Source: Oscillospiraceae bacterium
Lineage (GTDB): Bacteria > Bacillota > Clostridia > Oscillospirales > Ruminococcaceae
Length of the DNA stretch: 64,000 bases
Direction of reading: 5' to 3'
Assembly: GCA_021769525.1 (NCBI GenBank)
Contig: JAETSQ010000004.1
Coordinates: 1 to 64,000, forward strand
In this document: positions 44,418-52,162 of the stretch, one piece after another
Position numbering within the stretch: the first letter of the stretch is position 1
Layout of the letters: every line of letters starts with the position of its first letter
Program-made: the position numbers and the translations under genes
Notes under the pieces: generated by a model
Told to the model about the DNA's origin: nothing
Seen by the model: only the letters and a program-made list of their open reading frames with translations
Databases searched by the model: none

Positions 44418-46031
44418 TCATTGCTCCTTGGGCGGCTCCGAGGAGGCGCTGCTTACCGTCTCCTCGGTCCGGATGGTCAGCCGCACCTTGTACCCCGCCG
44501 TCACCTTGGAGCCGGGGGGGGTATCGCATATCACGGTCCCCACCGGGACGCCCAGGGTGGAGTCCTCACCGATCTCCTCGTGCCAACTGATGCCCAGGCT
44601 GCTGAGCATATACTGGGCGGCGGAGAGGGTGCAGCCCTCCACACGGGGCATGATGACGAACTGCGGCCCCTGGCTGACGGTGAGGGTCACCTGGCCGTCC
44701 TCCGGATATTCCGCCTCCGGCGGCACCGACTGCCGCAGCACCACTCCCGCCGGAACGGTGTCGTCGTATTCCTCCTCCGTGGTGAAGGTGAGGCCCGGAT
44801 AGGTCTCCAGGCGCTCCCGGAGCATGGGCCAGTACTGCCCGGTAAAGTCCTCCATCCGCACCACCGGCTCCGGCGGCTCTTCCTCCGGGACGCTGGAGGA
44901 GGGTTCCTCCGGCTGGGCGGAGAGCCACCCGGCCCCCAGCACCATATTGAGGATGAGGCTGGCCGCCAGCCCCAGCACCAGCAGGTGCTTTCCGTCCCCC
45001 AGGGGGAGCTTCCGCTGGGGCTCCTGGTCCGGGATGCGGACCGGGGGCTCCGGGCGGAAGACGGTGGTGTTGGAGCCGGTCTCCTCCAGGAGGGCCGCCG
45101 TGAAGAAATCGATGGAGGGGTGGCGGTCCTTCCGGTCCAGCTCCATGGCTTTGGCCACGGCGGCAGAGACATACTCCGGGATCTCCGGCTGGCGGGCCGA
45201 GAGGGGGACCAGGCCATCGGACCGGGCCCGCTGGGTGGCTGGCAGGGGGTCCTCCCCGGAGAGGGCGCGGTACAGGATGGCCCCCAGGGCGTAGATGTCG
45301 CTCCATTCCCCCTGCCACTGGTTCTTGGCGTACTGCTCCGGGGCGCTGTAGCCGTCGTAGAGCTGGGGGGAAAGCCCCTTGCCCACGGTGCGCAGCTCCG
45401 GCAGGGCAAATCCGATGAGGCGCAGGGTCCCCTTGCGGTCCACCACGATGTTCTCCGGGGAGATGCCGTAGTGGATGATGCCCCGGTTGTGGAGGGTGGA
45501 GACCAGGGAGAGGAAGGGCATGAACAGCGCCTTGGCGCGGCCCCAGTCCAGGGGCCCCTGCTCCTCCAGGTACTGCTCCAGGGTGGTGTAGGCGATGTAG
45601 GGGGAGACACAGACGGCGGTGTTGTTCACCGTCAGCAGCTCCCGCAGCTTTAAAAGGCCTTTATTGTCGATGCTGCCGACGTTCTTCCAACGCTCCTTGA
45701 TGTCGGAAAGCAGCGTCTTATACTGGGCCTGATTTTCCCCGGCGGCGGCGATGGTCACCCCGTCCCCGCTGCGGTCCGCGTAGGCGCGGGGCATGAACTC
45801 CTCCAGGTACACCCGCCTGCCGCGGGTGAGGTCCAGGCCGATATATACGATGGTCAGGTCGTTTTGGGCGCGGGCCTCCCCCACCAGGTACTTCCCCTCC
45901 AGCACCGTGCCGGCGGGGAGGGTCCCCCTGGGGTTGCCGATGGAATTATCGTGAGAGCAGATGGAACAGACGTCCCCGTCCCCCTCCATGGGGGACAGGC
46001 ATCCCATGCAGTAGCGTTTCCTTTTGTCCAT
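44418..46031 (-). CDS. Zinc-ribbon / pseudokinase / PASTA membrane protein
   Basis: 537 residues. A zinc ribbon (C8, C11, C22, C25) is followed by a protein-kinase-like domain (about 40-315), one membrane helix (349-371) and two PASTA-type repeats (about 392-455 and 456-522). Related clostridial kinases have the same plan, but here the glycine-rich loop lacks its glycines, the VAIK position reads VYLE (Glu at 77), HRD reads HYG (187-189) and DFG reads GFA with Gly at 207. All three catalytic residues are gone while APEQ and the C-lobe remain. It is likely a sensor or scaffold at the cell envelope without kinase activity. It starts 26 bp after the ligase gene. Confidence 0.9.
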   Translation of the reverse strand: MDKRKRYCMGCLSPMEGDGDVCSICSHDNSIGNPRGTLPAGTVLEGKYLVGEARAQNDLTIVYIGLDLTRGRRVYLEEFMPRAYADRSGDGVTIAAAGENQAQYKTLLSDIKERWKNVGSIDNKGLLKLRELLTVNNTAVCVSPYIAYTTLEQYLEEQGPLDWGRAKALFMPFLSLVSTLHNRGIIHYGISPENIVVDRKGTLRLIGFALPELRTVGKGLSPQLYDGYSAPEQYAKNQWQGEWSDIYALGAILYRALSGEDPLPATQRARSDGLVPLSARQPEIPEYVSAAVAKAMELDRKDRHPSIDFFTAALLEETGSNTTVFRPEPPVRIPDQEPQRKLPLGDGKHLLVLGLAASLILNMVLGAGWLSAQPEEPSSSVPEEEPPEPVVRMEDFTGQYWPMLRERLETYPGLTFTTEEEYDDTVPAGVVLRQSVPPEAEYPEDGQVTLTVSQGPQFVIMPRVEGCTLSAAQYMLSSLGISWHEEIGEDSTLGVPVGTVICDTPPGSKVTAGYKVRLTIRTEETVSSASSEPPKEQ

Positions 46032-46057
46032 GCAGCCTCACTCCGTTATGAAGATAT

Positions 46058-47713
46058 TCAGGCGGTCTCTTCGCTTTCGTCCAGGTGCAGCTCCTCCACC
46101 GCCCACTCCCGCAGGCGGAACTTCTGGATCTTCCCGCTGGCGGTCATGGGGAAGGCATCCAGAAAGGCGATGTACTTCGGCACCTTGTGCCGGGCCATGT
46201 GGGAGCCTACCCGCTCCTTTACATCCTCCTCGGTGAGGGAGCAGCCCTCCTTGCGGACGATGCAGGCCATGACCTCTTCGCCGTAGCGCTTGCTGGGGAC
46301 ACCGATGACCTGGACATCCTGGACCTCCGGGAGGGTGTAAAGGAATTCCTCGATCTCCTTGGGGTAGATGTTCTCCCCTCCCCGGATGATCATGTCCTTG
46401 ATCCTGCCTGTAATCTTATAATAACCATTTTTGTCCACAGTTGCAAGGTCTCCGGAGTGTAACCACCCATCTTCGTCGATGACCTGCCGGGTCGCCTCCT
46501 CCATTTTGTAGTAGCCCTTCATGGTATTGTAGCCTCTGGAGCAGAATTCCCCCACCTCGCCGGGGCCCAGGGTGCGCCCCGTCTCCGGGTCCACGATCTT
46601 GGTCTCCACATGGGGCATGGAGCGGCCCACCGTGTTCACCCGCAGCTCCAGGCTGTCCTCGGTGGTGGTCATGGTGGTGGCGGGGCTGGCCTCGGTCTGG
46701 CCGTAGGTGATGGTGATCTCCTTCATGTTCATCCGCTCCACCACCGCCTGCATCACCTTGACGGGGCAGGGGGACCCGGCCATGATGCCGGTGCGCAGGG
46801 AGGAGAAATCGTACTTGTCAAAATCCGGGTGGTCCAGCATGGCGATGTACATGGTGGGCACCCCGTGGAAGGCGGTGCACCTTTCCCGGCTGATGGCGTC
46901 CATCACCTTCACCGGGGAGTAGAGGTCCACCGGCACCATGGAGGTGGCGTGGGTGAGGCTGGCCATGGTGGCCAGCACCAGCCCGAAGCAGTGGAAGAAG
47001 GGCACCACCACGCAGAGCTTGTCGTTCTCGGTGAACTTCATGCAGTCCCCGATGCCCTTGCCGTTATTGAGGATGTTGTAATGGCTGAGCATCACCCCCT
47101 TGGGGAAGCCGGTGGTGCCGGAGGTGTACTGCATATTGATGACCTCGTGGCAGTCGAGGCTCTCCCCGATCTCCCGCAGGGCCTCGTCGGGGATCTGCTC
47201 GCCGTCCTTTTCCAGCCGGGCCCAGGGGGTCATCCCCGCGGGGCAGTCCCCGCCCCCGGCGTAGACCACCTCGTCCAGGAAGGGGAGCATGGGGTTTAAA
47301 TGCTCCCACTTCTTCCCCAGCCCCCGGCACAGCTGCCGGACGATCTCCACATAGCTGGTGCCCTTGTATTCATCCATCATCACCAGGATCTTGGTATCCG
47401 ACTGCTTCAGGAGATATTCCAGCTCGAATATCTTGTAGGCGGTGTTCACCGTCACCAGCACGGCGCCGATCTTGCAGGCGGCAAAGAGGGTGATGAGCCA
47501 CTCCGGGATGTTGGTGGCCCAGATGGCGATCTTATCCCCCTTCTTCACCCCGTGGGCCAGAAAGCCCTTGGCAACGCGGTCGCACTCCTCATTAAACTCC
47601 TTCCAGGTGCGGCGGTAGGGGCGGTCGGTGTACTTGATGGCCTCCTTATCCGGGAAGGCCGCCGCCACCCGCTCCAGCTGCTGCCCAACGGTGTGGGTCA
47701 TAAATTCTTCCAT
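46058..47713 (-). CDS. AMP-binding acyl-CoA synthetase
   Basis: 551 residues. Activates a carboxylic acid to acyl-AMP then acyl-CoA. The phosphate-binding motif is YTSGTTGFPKGVM, then TYGQTEASP, HSGDLATVDKNGYY, GRIKDMIIRGGENIYP and the C-terminal catalytic Lys in TASGKIQKF. The overall sequence fits the medium/branched-chain fatty-acyl group (FadD/AcsF2-like). The ATG at 47713 is nine bases after AGGAGG. A T-box RNA precedes it, unusual for this enzyme class; a short-branched-chain acid tied to amino acid supply is a plausible substrate. Confidence 0.93.
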   Translation of the reverse strand: MEEFMTHTVGQQLERVAAAFPDKEAIKYTDRPYRRTWKEFNEECDRVAKGFLAHGVKKGDKIAIWATNIPEWLITLFAACKIGAVLVTVNTAYKIFELEYLLKQSDTKILVMMDEYKGTSYVEIVRQLCRGLGKKWEHLNPMLPFLDEVVYAGGGDCPAGMTPWARLEKDGEQIPDEALREIGESLDCHEVINMQYTSGTTGFPKGVMLSHYNILNNGKGIGDCMKFTENDKLCVVVPFFHCFGLVLATMASLTHATSMVPVDLYSPVKVMDAISRERCTAFHGVPTMYIAMLDHPDFDKYDFSSLRTGIMAGSPCPVKVMQAVVERMNMKEITITYGQTEASPATTMTTTEDSLELRVNTVGRSMPHVETKIVDPETGRTLGPGEVGEFCSRGYNTMKGYYKMEEATRQVIDEDGWLHSGDLATVDKNGYYKITGRIKDMIIRGGENIYPKEIEEFLYTLPEVQDVQVIGVPSKRYGEEVMACIVRKEGCSLTEEDVKERVGSHMARHKVPKYIAFLDAFPMTASGKIQKFRLREWAVEELHLDESEETA

Positions 47714-47763
47714 AGGATATAACCTCCTGTTCCCTCGCGCTTCGGACCGGACAAGCGGGCAAG

Positions 47764-48055
47764 AAAAAAGCCCCCGTCCCCTGCTCTTTGCAGAAGACGA
47801 AAGCCAGAATGCTCCCGCGGTACCACTTCTCTTGGCGGCAAAAGCCGCCCCCTTGTCCGGGTCCCATAACCCGTCCTCCCGCTAACGCCGGAGCTGCGTC
47901 CGAGTCTACTCCGGGGGGGAAAGCCCCGTTTGGGTCGGCCACTCAGGAGTCAGTTCACGGGGAGACAAGACTGCCGCTTTCCACCGGCCGCGGCTCTCTG
48001 GATGCCCGCCTTCTCCGCTACTATTCTCCGTCACAGTGTTTCACCGTTTTTTGAT
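47764..48055 (-). promoter_or_regulatory. T-box riboswitch upstream of the acyl-CoA synthetase
   Basis: Read on the minus strand: a stem I with GAATAGTAG, AGAGAG and GGTGGAAAGCGGC, then GTGAACTGACTCCTGAG, then the T-box core AAGTGGTACCGCGG (about 47817-47830) and a terminator hairpin ending in GGGGGCTTTTTTC (47764-47806). The likely specifier is CUG (47951-47953), following GTGAA and followed by a purine, which would read tRNA-Leu; ACU is a less likely alternative. The UGGU bulge fits a tRNA with discriminator A, as in tRNA-Leu. Uncharged tRNA should allow readthrough. Confidence 0.88.
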
Positions 48056-48063
48056 TGTTACAT

Positions 48064-48092
48064 ATGATACCAGCCGGAGGGGGATTTGTCAA
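48064..48092 (-). promoter_or_regulatory. Promoter of the T-box / acyl-CoA synthetase unit
   Basis: On the minus strand TTGACA (48087-48092) and TATCAT (48064-48069), spacer 17. Confidence 0.8.
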
Positions 48093-48213
48093 GGGGGAAA
48101 AAGACGGGGGAGCCCGCCGCTCCTGCATCTTTTCCGTCATTTCCCAGTTTCTGCCAGGTTTTTTTGAATAGTTTCCGTCGGCTTTGGTGCAGTTTTTTCC
48201 ATTTTTTGCTGAT

Positions 48214-48242
48214 AGGAATTTCTCCCCCTCCGGTGTTATAAT
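48214..48242 (+). promoter_or_regulatory. Probable promoter of the PfkB gene
   Basis: Good -10 TATAAT (48237-48242); the -35 region (about 48214) is poor, so an activator may be needed. About 60 bp before the gene. Confidence 0.35.
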
Positions 48243-48304
48243 GTAAAATTGCCGAACCTGTTACCGCATCATCCTCTGCCCAAGATAAAAGGAGAGCCCC
48301 GCAA

Positions 48305-49246
48305 ATGTTTGACCATATCATCACCCTTTCCCTCAACCCGGCCATCGATGCCACCCTGTGGGTGGAGAACATCCGGACCGGGGCGGATAACACCGTTCTC
48401 AGCGAGAAGTACGAATCCGCCGGCAAGGCTATGAACGTTTCCCGCGCCCTGCGCATCTACGGGGTGGAAAGCCTGGCCCTGGTGCTGGCCGGCGCCCACA
48501 ACCGGGAGCGGTATGAGGAACCCCTGAAGCGGGAGGGCATCCGCTACACCATCCTGCCGGTGCCCGGCTACACACGGGAAAACATCGCCGTTGTGGAGGA
48601 AGACCGCACCGTCACCCGCTTTTTGCGGGAGGGCTTCACCGTCCCCTACGAGGCCATCGAGGAGCTGCTGGACCTCCTGGGGCGGGAGGTCCGGGAGCGG
48701 ACGCTGGTGGTCATCTCCGGCACTTTGCCGGCGGGCATCAGCGACCAGACCCTTTTGGACATCTGCCTTGCCATCCGGGAGCGGGGCGGGCTGGTGGCCC
48801 TGGATACCTCCGCCCGGTTCACCCTGGAGGAGATCGCCCGGTTCACCCCCTGGCTCATCAAGCCCAACCGCCGGGAGCTGGAGGAGCTGGCACGCCGGGA
48901 GCTGCCCGGCACGCCGGAGATCGTGGACTTCTGCCGGGAGCTCACCGGCCGGGGGGTCTGCCACTGCCTGGTGAGCATGGGGGACAGCGGCATCCTCTAC
49001 ACCGGGGCGGAAGGGACCTACCAGGTGATGGTCCCCAACGTCACCGTCGTTTCCGCCGTGGGCTCCGGGGATTACTGCCTGGCGGGGTTCGTCCTGGGAC
49101 AGGCCACCAAGAAGAGCCTCCTCCAGTCCCTCCGGACAGCGGCCTCCTTCGGGACGGCGGCCTGCCTCACCGAGGGCACCTCGCCCCCCACCCCTCTGGC
49201 TACGGCCAATATCCTGAACCAGGTGATCCTGGAGAAGCTGGACTGA
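48305..49246 (+). CDS. PfkB family sugar kinase, 1-phosphofructokinase-like
   Basis: 313 residues. LSLNPAIDATLWVENI and the KYESAGKAMNVSRAL segment match 1-phosphofructokinase and tagatose-6-phosphate kinase; SGTLPAGISDQ and the catalytic region VVSAVGSGDYCLAGF (Asp base kept, GAGD read as GSGD) complete the pattern. Likely acts on fructose-1-phosphate or a related sugar phosphate. No PTS or fru regulator gene is adjacent, so the substrate is not fixed. Ends in a strong terminator. Confidence 0.88.
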   Translation: MFDHIITLSLNPAIDATLWVENIRTGADNTVLSEKYESAGKAMNVSRALRIYGVESLALVLAGAHNRERYEEPLKREGIRYTILPVPGYTRENIAVVEEDRTVTRFLREGFTVPYEAIEELLDLLGREVRERTLVVISGTLPAGISDQTLLDICLAIRERGGLVALDTSARFTLEEIARFTPWLIKPNRRELEELARRELPGTPEIVDFCRELTGRGVCHCLVSMGDSGILYTGAEGTYQVMVPNVTVVSAVGSGDYCLAGFVLGQATKKSLLQSLRTAASFGTAACLTEGTSPPTPLATANILNQVILEKLD

Positions 49247-49271
49247 GCTTCTCCCGTGGGTGTATGGGCCG

Positions 49272-49301
49272 CTGCTCCTGAAATAAGGTTTCCCGACAGC
49301 C
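49272..49301. repeat. 30-base repeat, copy 1
   Basis: CTGCTCCTGAAATAAGGTTT, then CCCGACAGCC. Matches 26 of 30 bases at 59627-59656. Lies between the PfkB stop and its terminator. Confidence 0.45.
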
Positions 49302-49304
49302 CTT

Positions 49305-49332
49305 CCCCTCCCCCCGCCGGGGAGGGGTTTTT
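49305..49332 (+). terminator. Terminator after the PfkB gene
   Basis: CCCCTCCCC (49305-49313) and GGGGAGGGG (49319-49327) with a 5-base loop, then TTTTT. Confidence 0.92.
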
Positions 49333-49346
49333 CTTTTTTTGCGGAA

Positions 49347-49375
49347 TTGTAACCATAGAAAAAATATGCTATACT
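49347..49375 (+). promoter_or_regulatory. Promoter of the glycosyltransferase-flavoprotein pair
   Basis: TTGTAA (49347-49352) and TATACT (49370-49375), spacer 17. Confidence 0.7.
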
Positions 49376-49431
49376 ATGTTAGATAAGCAGAAAGAACGTG
49401 TATGGGAAATTCGCCAAGGAGGTCTAAAGCC

Positions 49432-50601
49432 ATGCGGATCGCGCTGTTTACCGAAACCTATCTCCCCCATATCAACGGGGTAGTCACCCATGTAAAGATC
49501 CTGCGGGACGGCCTGGTGCAGCTGGGCCACGAGGTGCTGGTGGTCACCGCCGACGCCGAGGCCCGGCATCATTATGTGGAGGACGGCATCCTCCACTGCC
49601 CCGCCCACACCTCCAAGAAGTTCTACAACTACAGCCTCAGCCTCCCCATCAGCAATTCCCGGCTGCGCCTGGTGCGGGAGTTCGCCCCGGACATCATCCA
49701 CATCCACAACGAATTCGGCATCGGGATGTCCGGCCTCCTCTGCGCCAAGATCCTCCGGGTGCCCCTGGTGTACACCCTCCACACCATGTACGACGACTAC
49801 ATCTACTACATCGCCCCCAAGCCCTTTGTGAAGGCCGCCACCGACGTTTCCCACCACTACTTCAAGTTCATCGCCAAGCACTCCAACGCCCTCACCGGCC
49901 CCTCCCAGAAGTGCCAGGAATACTTCCGTCTCACCGGCCTCAAGAAGGATGTCAGTGTCATCCCCAACGCGGTGGAGGTGGACCAGTTCTCCCCCCACGA
50001 GGTCCCGGAGGAGAAAAAGCAGGAGCTGCGGGAGAAGTGTGGCATCCGGGAGGGCTCTATGGTGGCCTGCTTTGTGGGCCGGCTGGGCCGGGAAAAGAGC
50101 GTGGATGTGCTGCTGGACTACTGGAAGGCGGCGGTGACCCCGGAGGACAACATCCACCTGGTGGTCATCGGGGACGGGCCGGTGCGCCCGGAGCTGGAGC
50201 GGCAGGCCCAGGAGCTGGGCATCGGGGATATGGTCACCTTCACCGGCCGGGTGGAGCACGAGGACTTGCCCCCCTACTACGCCCTCTGCGACGTCTACAT
50301 CACCGCCTCCCTTTCCGACACCAACTCCATCTCCATGCTGGAGGGGATGTGCTCCGGCCTGCCGGTCTTACAGCGCACCGACCCCCTCAACGCGGACCAG
50401 GTGCGGGACGGCAAAAACGGCTTCAACTTCAACACCCCCCAGGAGATGGTCCAGAAGCTGCGGCAGATCCAGGCCATGGACACCGAGGCCCTCCAGGGCT
50501 TCAAGGAATCGGTCATCGCCTCCATCCGGGAAAACGGCGCCCGCGAGCTGGCGGAGCGCACCCTGGCGGTTTACGAGCGGGTGCGGAAAAAGAAAAAGTA
50601 A
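49432..50601 (+). CDS. GT4 family glycosyltransferase
   Basis: 389 residues, GT-B fold. Start RIALFTETYLPHINGVVTHV, N-terminal IIHIHNEFGIGMSG, and C-terminal donor-binding FVGRLGREKSVDVLLDYW, VVIGDGPVRPELE and the acidic segment SDTNSISMLEGMCSGLPVL (an E-x7-E-like region). Closest in pattern to diacylglycerol glucosyltransferases that make glycolipids, though sequence alone does not settle the acceptor. No signal peptide; it probably works at the inner face of the membrane. The ATG at 49432 follows AAGGAGG. Confidence 0.9.
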   Translation: MRIALFTETYLPHINGVVTHVKILRDGLVQLGHEVLVVTADAEARHHYVEDGILHCPAHTSKKFYNYSLSLPISNSRLRLVREFAPDIIHIHNEFGIGMSGLLCAKILRVPLVYTLHTMYDDYIYYIAPKPFVKAATDVSHHYFKFIAKHSNALTGPSQKCQEYFRLTGLKKDVSVIPNAVEVDQFSPHEVPEEKKQELREKCGIREGSMVACFVGRLGREKSVDVLLDYWKAAVTPEDNIHLVVIGDGPVRPELERQAQELGIGDMVTFTGRVEHEDLPPYYALCDVYITASLSDTNSISMLEGMCSGLPVLQRTDPLNADQVRDGKNGFNFNTPQEMVQKLRQIQAMDTEALQGFKESVIASIRENGARELAERTLAVYERVRKKKK

Positions 50602-50614
50602 AGGACGTGTCACC

Positions 50615-52006
50615 TTGGAACTTAAGAGTCACTACGATGTACTCATCATCGGCGGCGGCATCGGCGGACTGATGGCCGCCCACCGCCTCACCGAAAACGA
50701 TCCCTCCCTCCGGGTCTGCCTGGTGGAGCAGGGCAATCCCCTGGACCGCCGCAAATGTCCCATCGTGGCCGGACAGAGCAGCCGGTGCGTCCGGTGCAGG
50801 AGCTGCGCCATCATGGAGGGGATCGGCGGCGCCGGGGCCTTTTCCGACGGCAAGTATGTCATCAGCACCGAATACGGCGGCTGGCTCACCGACTTCCTCC
50901 CCAGGGAGGTGGTGCTGGACTACATCGAGCAGGCGGACCGCATCCTGGTCTCCCACGGGGCCACCACCGAGCGGTACACCCCCAATAACGACCTGAAAAA
51001 GCTCTGCCTCCAGTACGACCTGCATATGCAGCAGGCCCAGCTGAAGCACCTGGGGACGGACAGCAACTTCGATACCATGGTGCGGCTGGTAAGCGGCCTG
51101 GAGCACCGCTGCCAGATCCTCACCGGCACCCGCGCCGCCGATGTGGACATCCGCACCCACCAGGTCACCCTGGAGGACCGGGAGGGGACCCACACCACCA
51201 CCGCCGACCGGGTCATCTTCGCCGTGGGGCGGGCGGGGAGCAAGCTCTTTTCCGCCTGGTGCGCCAAAAACGGGGTGCCGCTGCAAAACAACCAGGTGGA
51301 CATCGGGGTGCGGGTGGAGCTGCCCGCCATCATCTGGGAGGATTTTTCCCGCAAGATCTACGAGCCCAAGATCGTCTACCGCTCCAAGGGGTACGGGGAT
51401 ACCACCCGGACCTTCTGCTTCAACGAGCGGGGGAGCGTGGTCACCGAGAACACCGACGGTGTCCTCACCGTCAACGGCCACAGCTACCGGGACCCCGCCC
51501 GGAAGACCCGGAACTCCAACTTCGCCCTCCTTTCCACCATGCGCTTCACCCAGCCCTTCCGGGACCCCATCGAGTACGCCCGCCACGTGGCCAGCCTCGC
51601 CAACCTCATCAGCGGCGGCAGCGTGCTGGTGCAGCGCCTGGGGGACCTGATGGCCGGACGGCGCACCGATGAAAAGCGGCTGGCCCAGTGCACCACCCGC
51701 CCCACCCTCTCCGCCGTCCCTGGGGACCTGAGCCTCTGTATGCCCAAGCGGCAGCTGGATAACATCGTGGAGACCCTATACCAGCTGGACAAGGTCTGCC
51801 CCGGCACCGCCAACTACGATACCCTCCTGTACGGCATCGAGTGCAAGTACTATTCCGCCCGCCCCGCCTGCACCGACTTCCAGCTGGAGGGGCACCCCGG
51901 CTTCTACGCCATCGGGGACGGGGCAGGGTTTACCCGCTCCCTCTCCCAGGCCTCCGCCAACGGGCTGTACGTGGCGGACCTCATCACCGGCCGGCGGAAC
52001 CCATAA
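50615..52006 (+). CDS. FAD-dependent dehydrogenase (COG2509-type)
   Basis: 463 residues. N-terminal Rossmann FAD site DVLIIGGGIGGLMAAHRL, then a Cys-rich segment RCVRCRSCAIMEGIGGAGAF with DGKYV, typical of the uncharacterised COG2509 flavoproteins, and a C-terminal FAD contact GFYAIGDGAGFTRSLSQA. Substrate unknown. The start is a TTG at 50615, nine bases after AAAGGACG. It follows the glycosyltransferase by 13 bp and may be co-transcribed, without a clear functional link. Confidence 0.88.
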   Translation: MELKSHYDVLIIGGGIGGLMAAHRLTENDPSLRVCLVEQGNPLDRRKCPIVAGQSSRCVRCRSCAIMEGIGGAGAFSDGKYVISTEYGGWLTDFLPREVVLDYIEQADRILVSHGATTERYTPNNDLKKLCLQYDLHMQQAQLKHLGTDSNFDTMVRLVSGLEHRCQILTGTRAADVDIRTHQVTLEDREGTHTTTADRVIFAVGRAGSKLFSAWCAKNGVPLQNNQVDIGVRVELPAIIWEDFSRKIYEPKIVYRSKGYGDTTRTFCFNERGSVVTENTDGVLTVNGHSYRDPARKTRNSNFALLSTMRFTQPFRDPIEYARHVASLANLISGGSVLVQRLGDLMAGRRTDEKRLAQCTTRPTLSAVPGDLSLCMPKRQLDNIVETLYQLDKVCPGTANYDTLLYGIECKYYSARPACTDFQLEGHPGFYAIGDGAGFTRSLSQASANGLYVADLITGRRNP

Positions 52007-52017
52007 ACCGCCATCCC

Positions 52018-52039
52018 GCCCCCTTCACGGGGGCTTTTT
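52018..52039 (+). terminator. Terminator after the flavoprotein gene
   Basis: GCCCCC (52018-52023) and GGGGGC (52029-52034), then TTTTT. Confidence 0.85.
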
Positions 52040-52099
52040 GTTTGGCGTTTTTCCGCGCAAAAGCCGTCGAAGCATCTGGAAATCTGTCCGACCTTGTGG

Positions 52100-52105
52100 T
52101 ATACT
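52100..52105 (+). promoter_or_regulatory. Probable promoter of the M60 protease gene
   Basis: TATACT (52100-52105) preceded by TGG, an extended -10. No good -35 at the right distance. Confidence 0.4.
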
Positions 52106-52162
52106 GTAAACTGGAATAATTTAGCGGTTCCGTTTATCTCGACACTAAGGAGTAGAGGCCCC

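Noticed and set aside
49305..49332. Start of a CRISPR-like repeat run
   Set aside because: It is a single GC-rich hairpin with a T run, a plain terminator; no regularly spaced repeats occur in the window.
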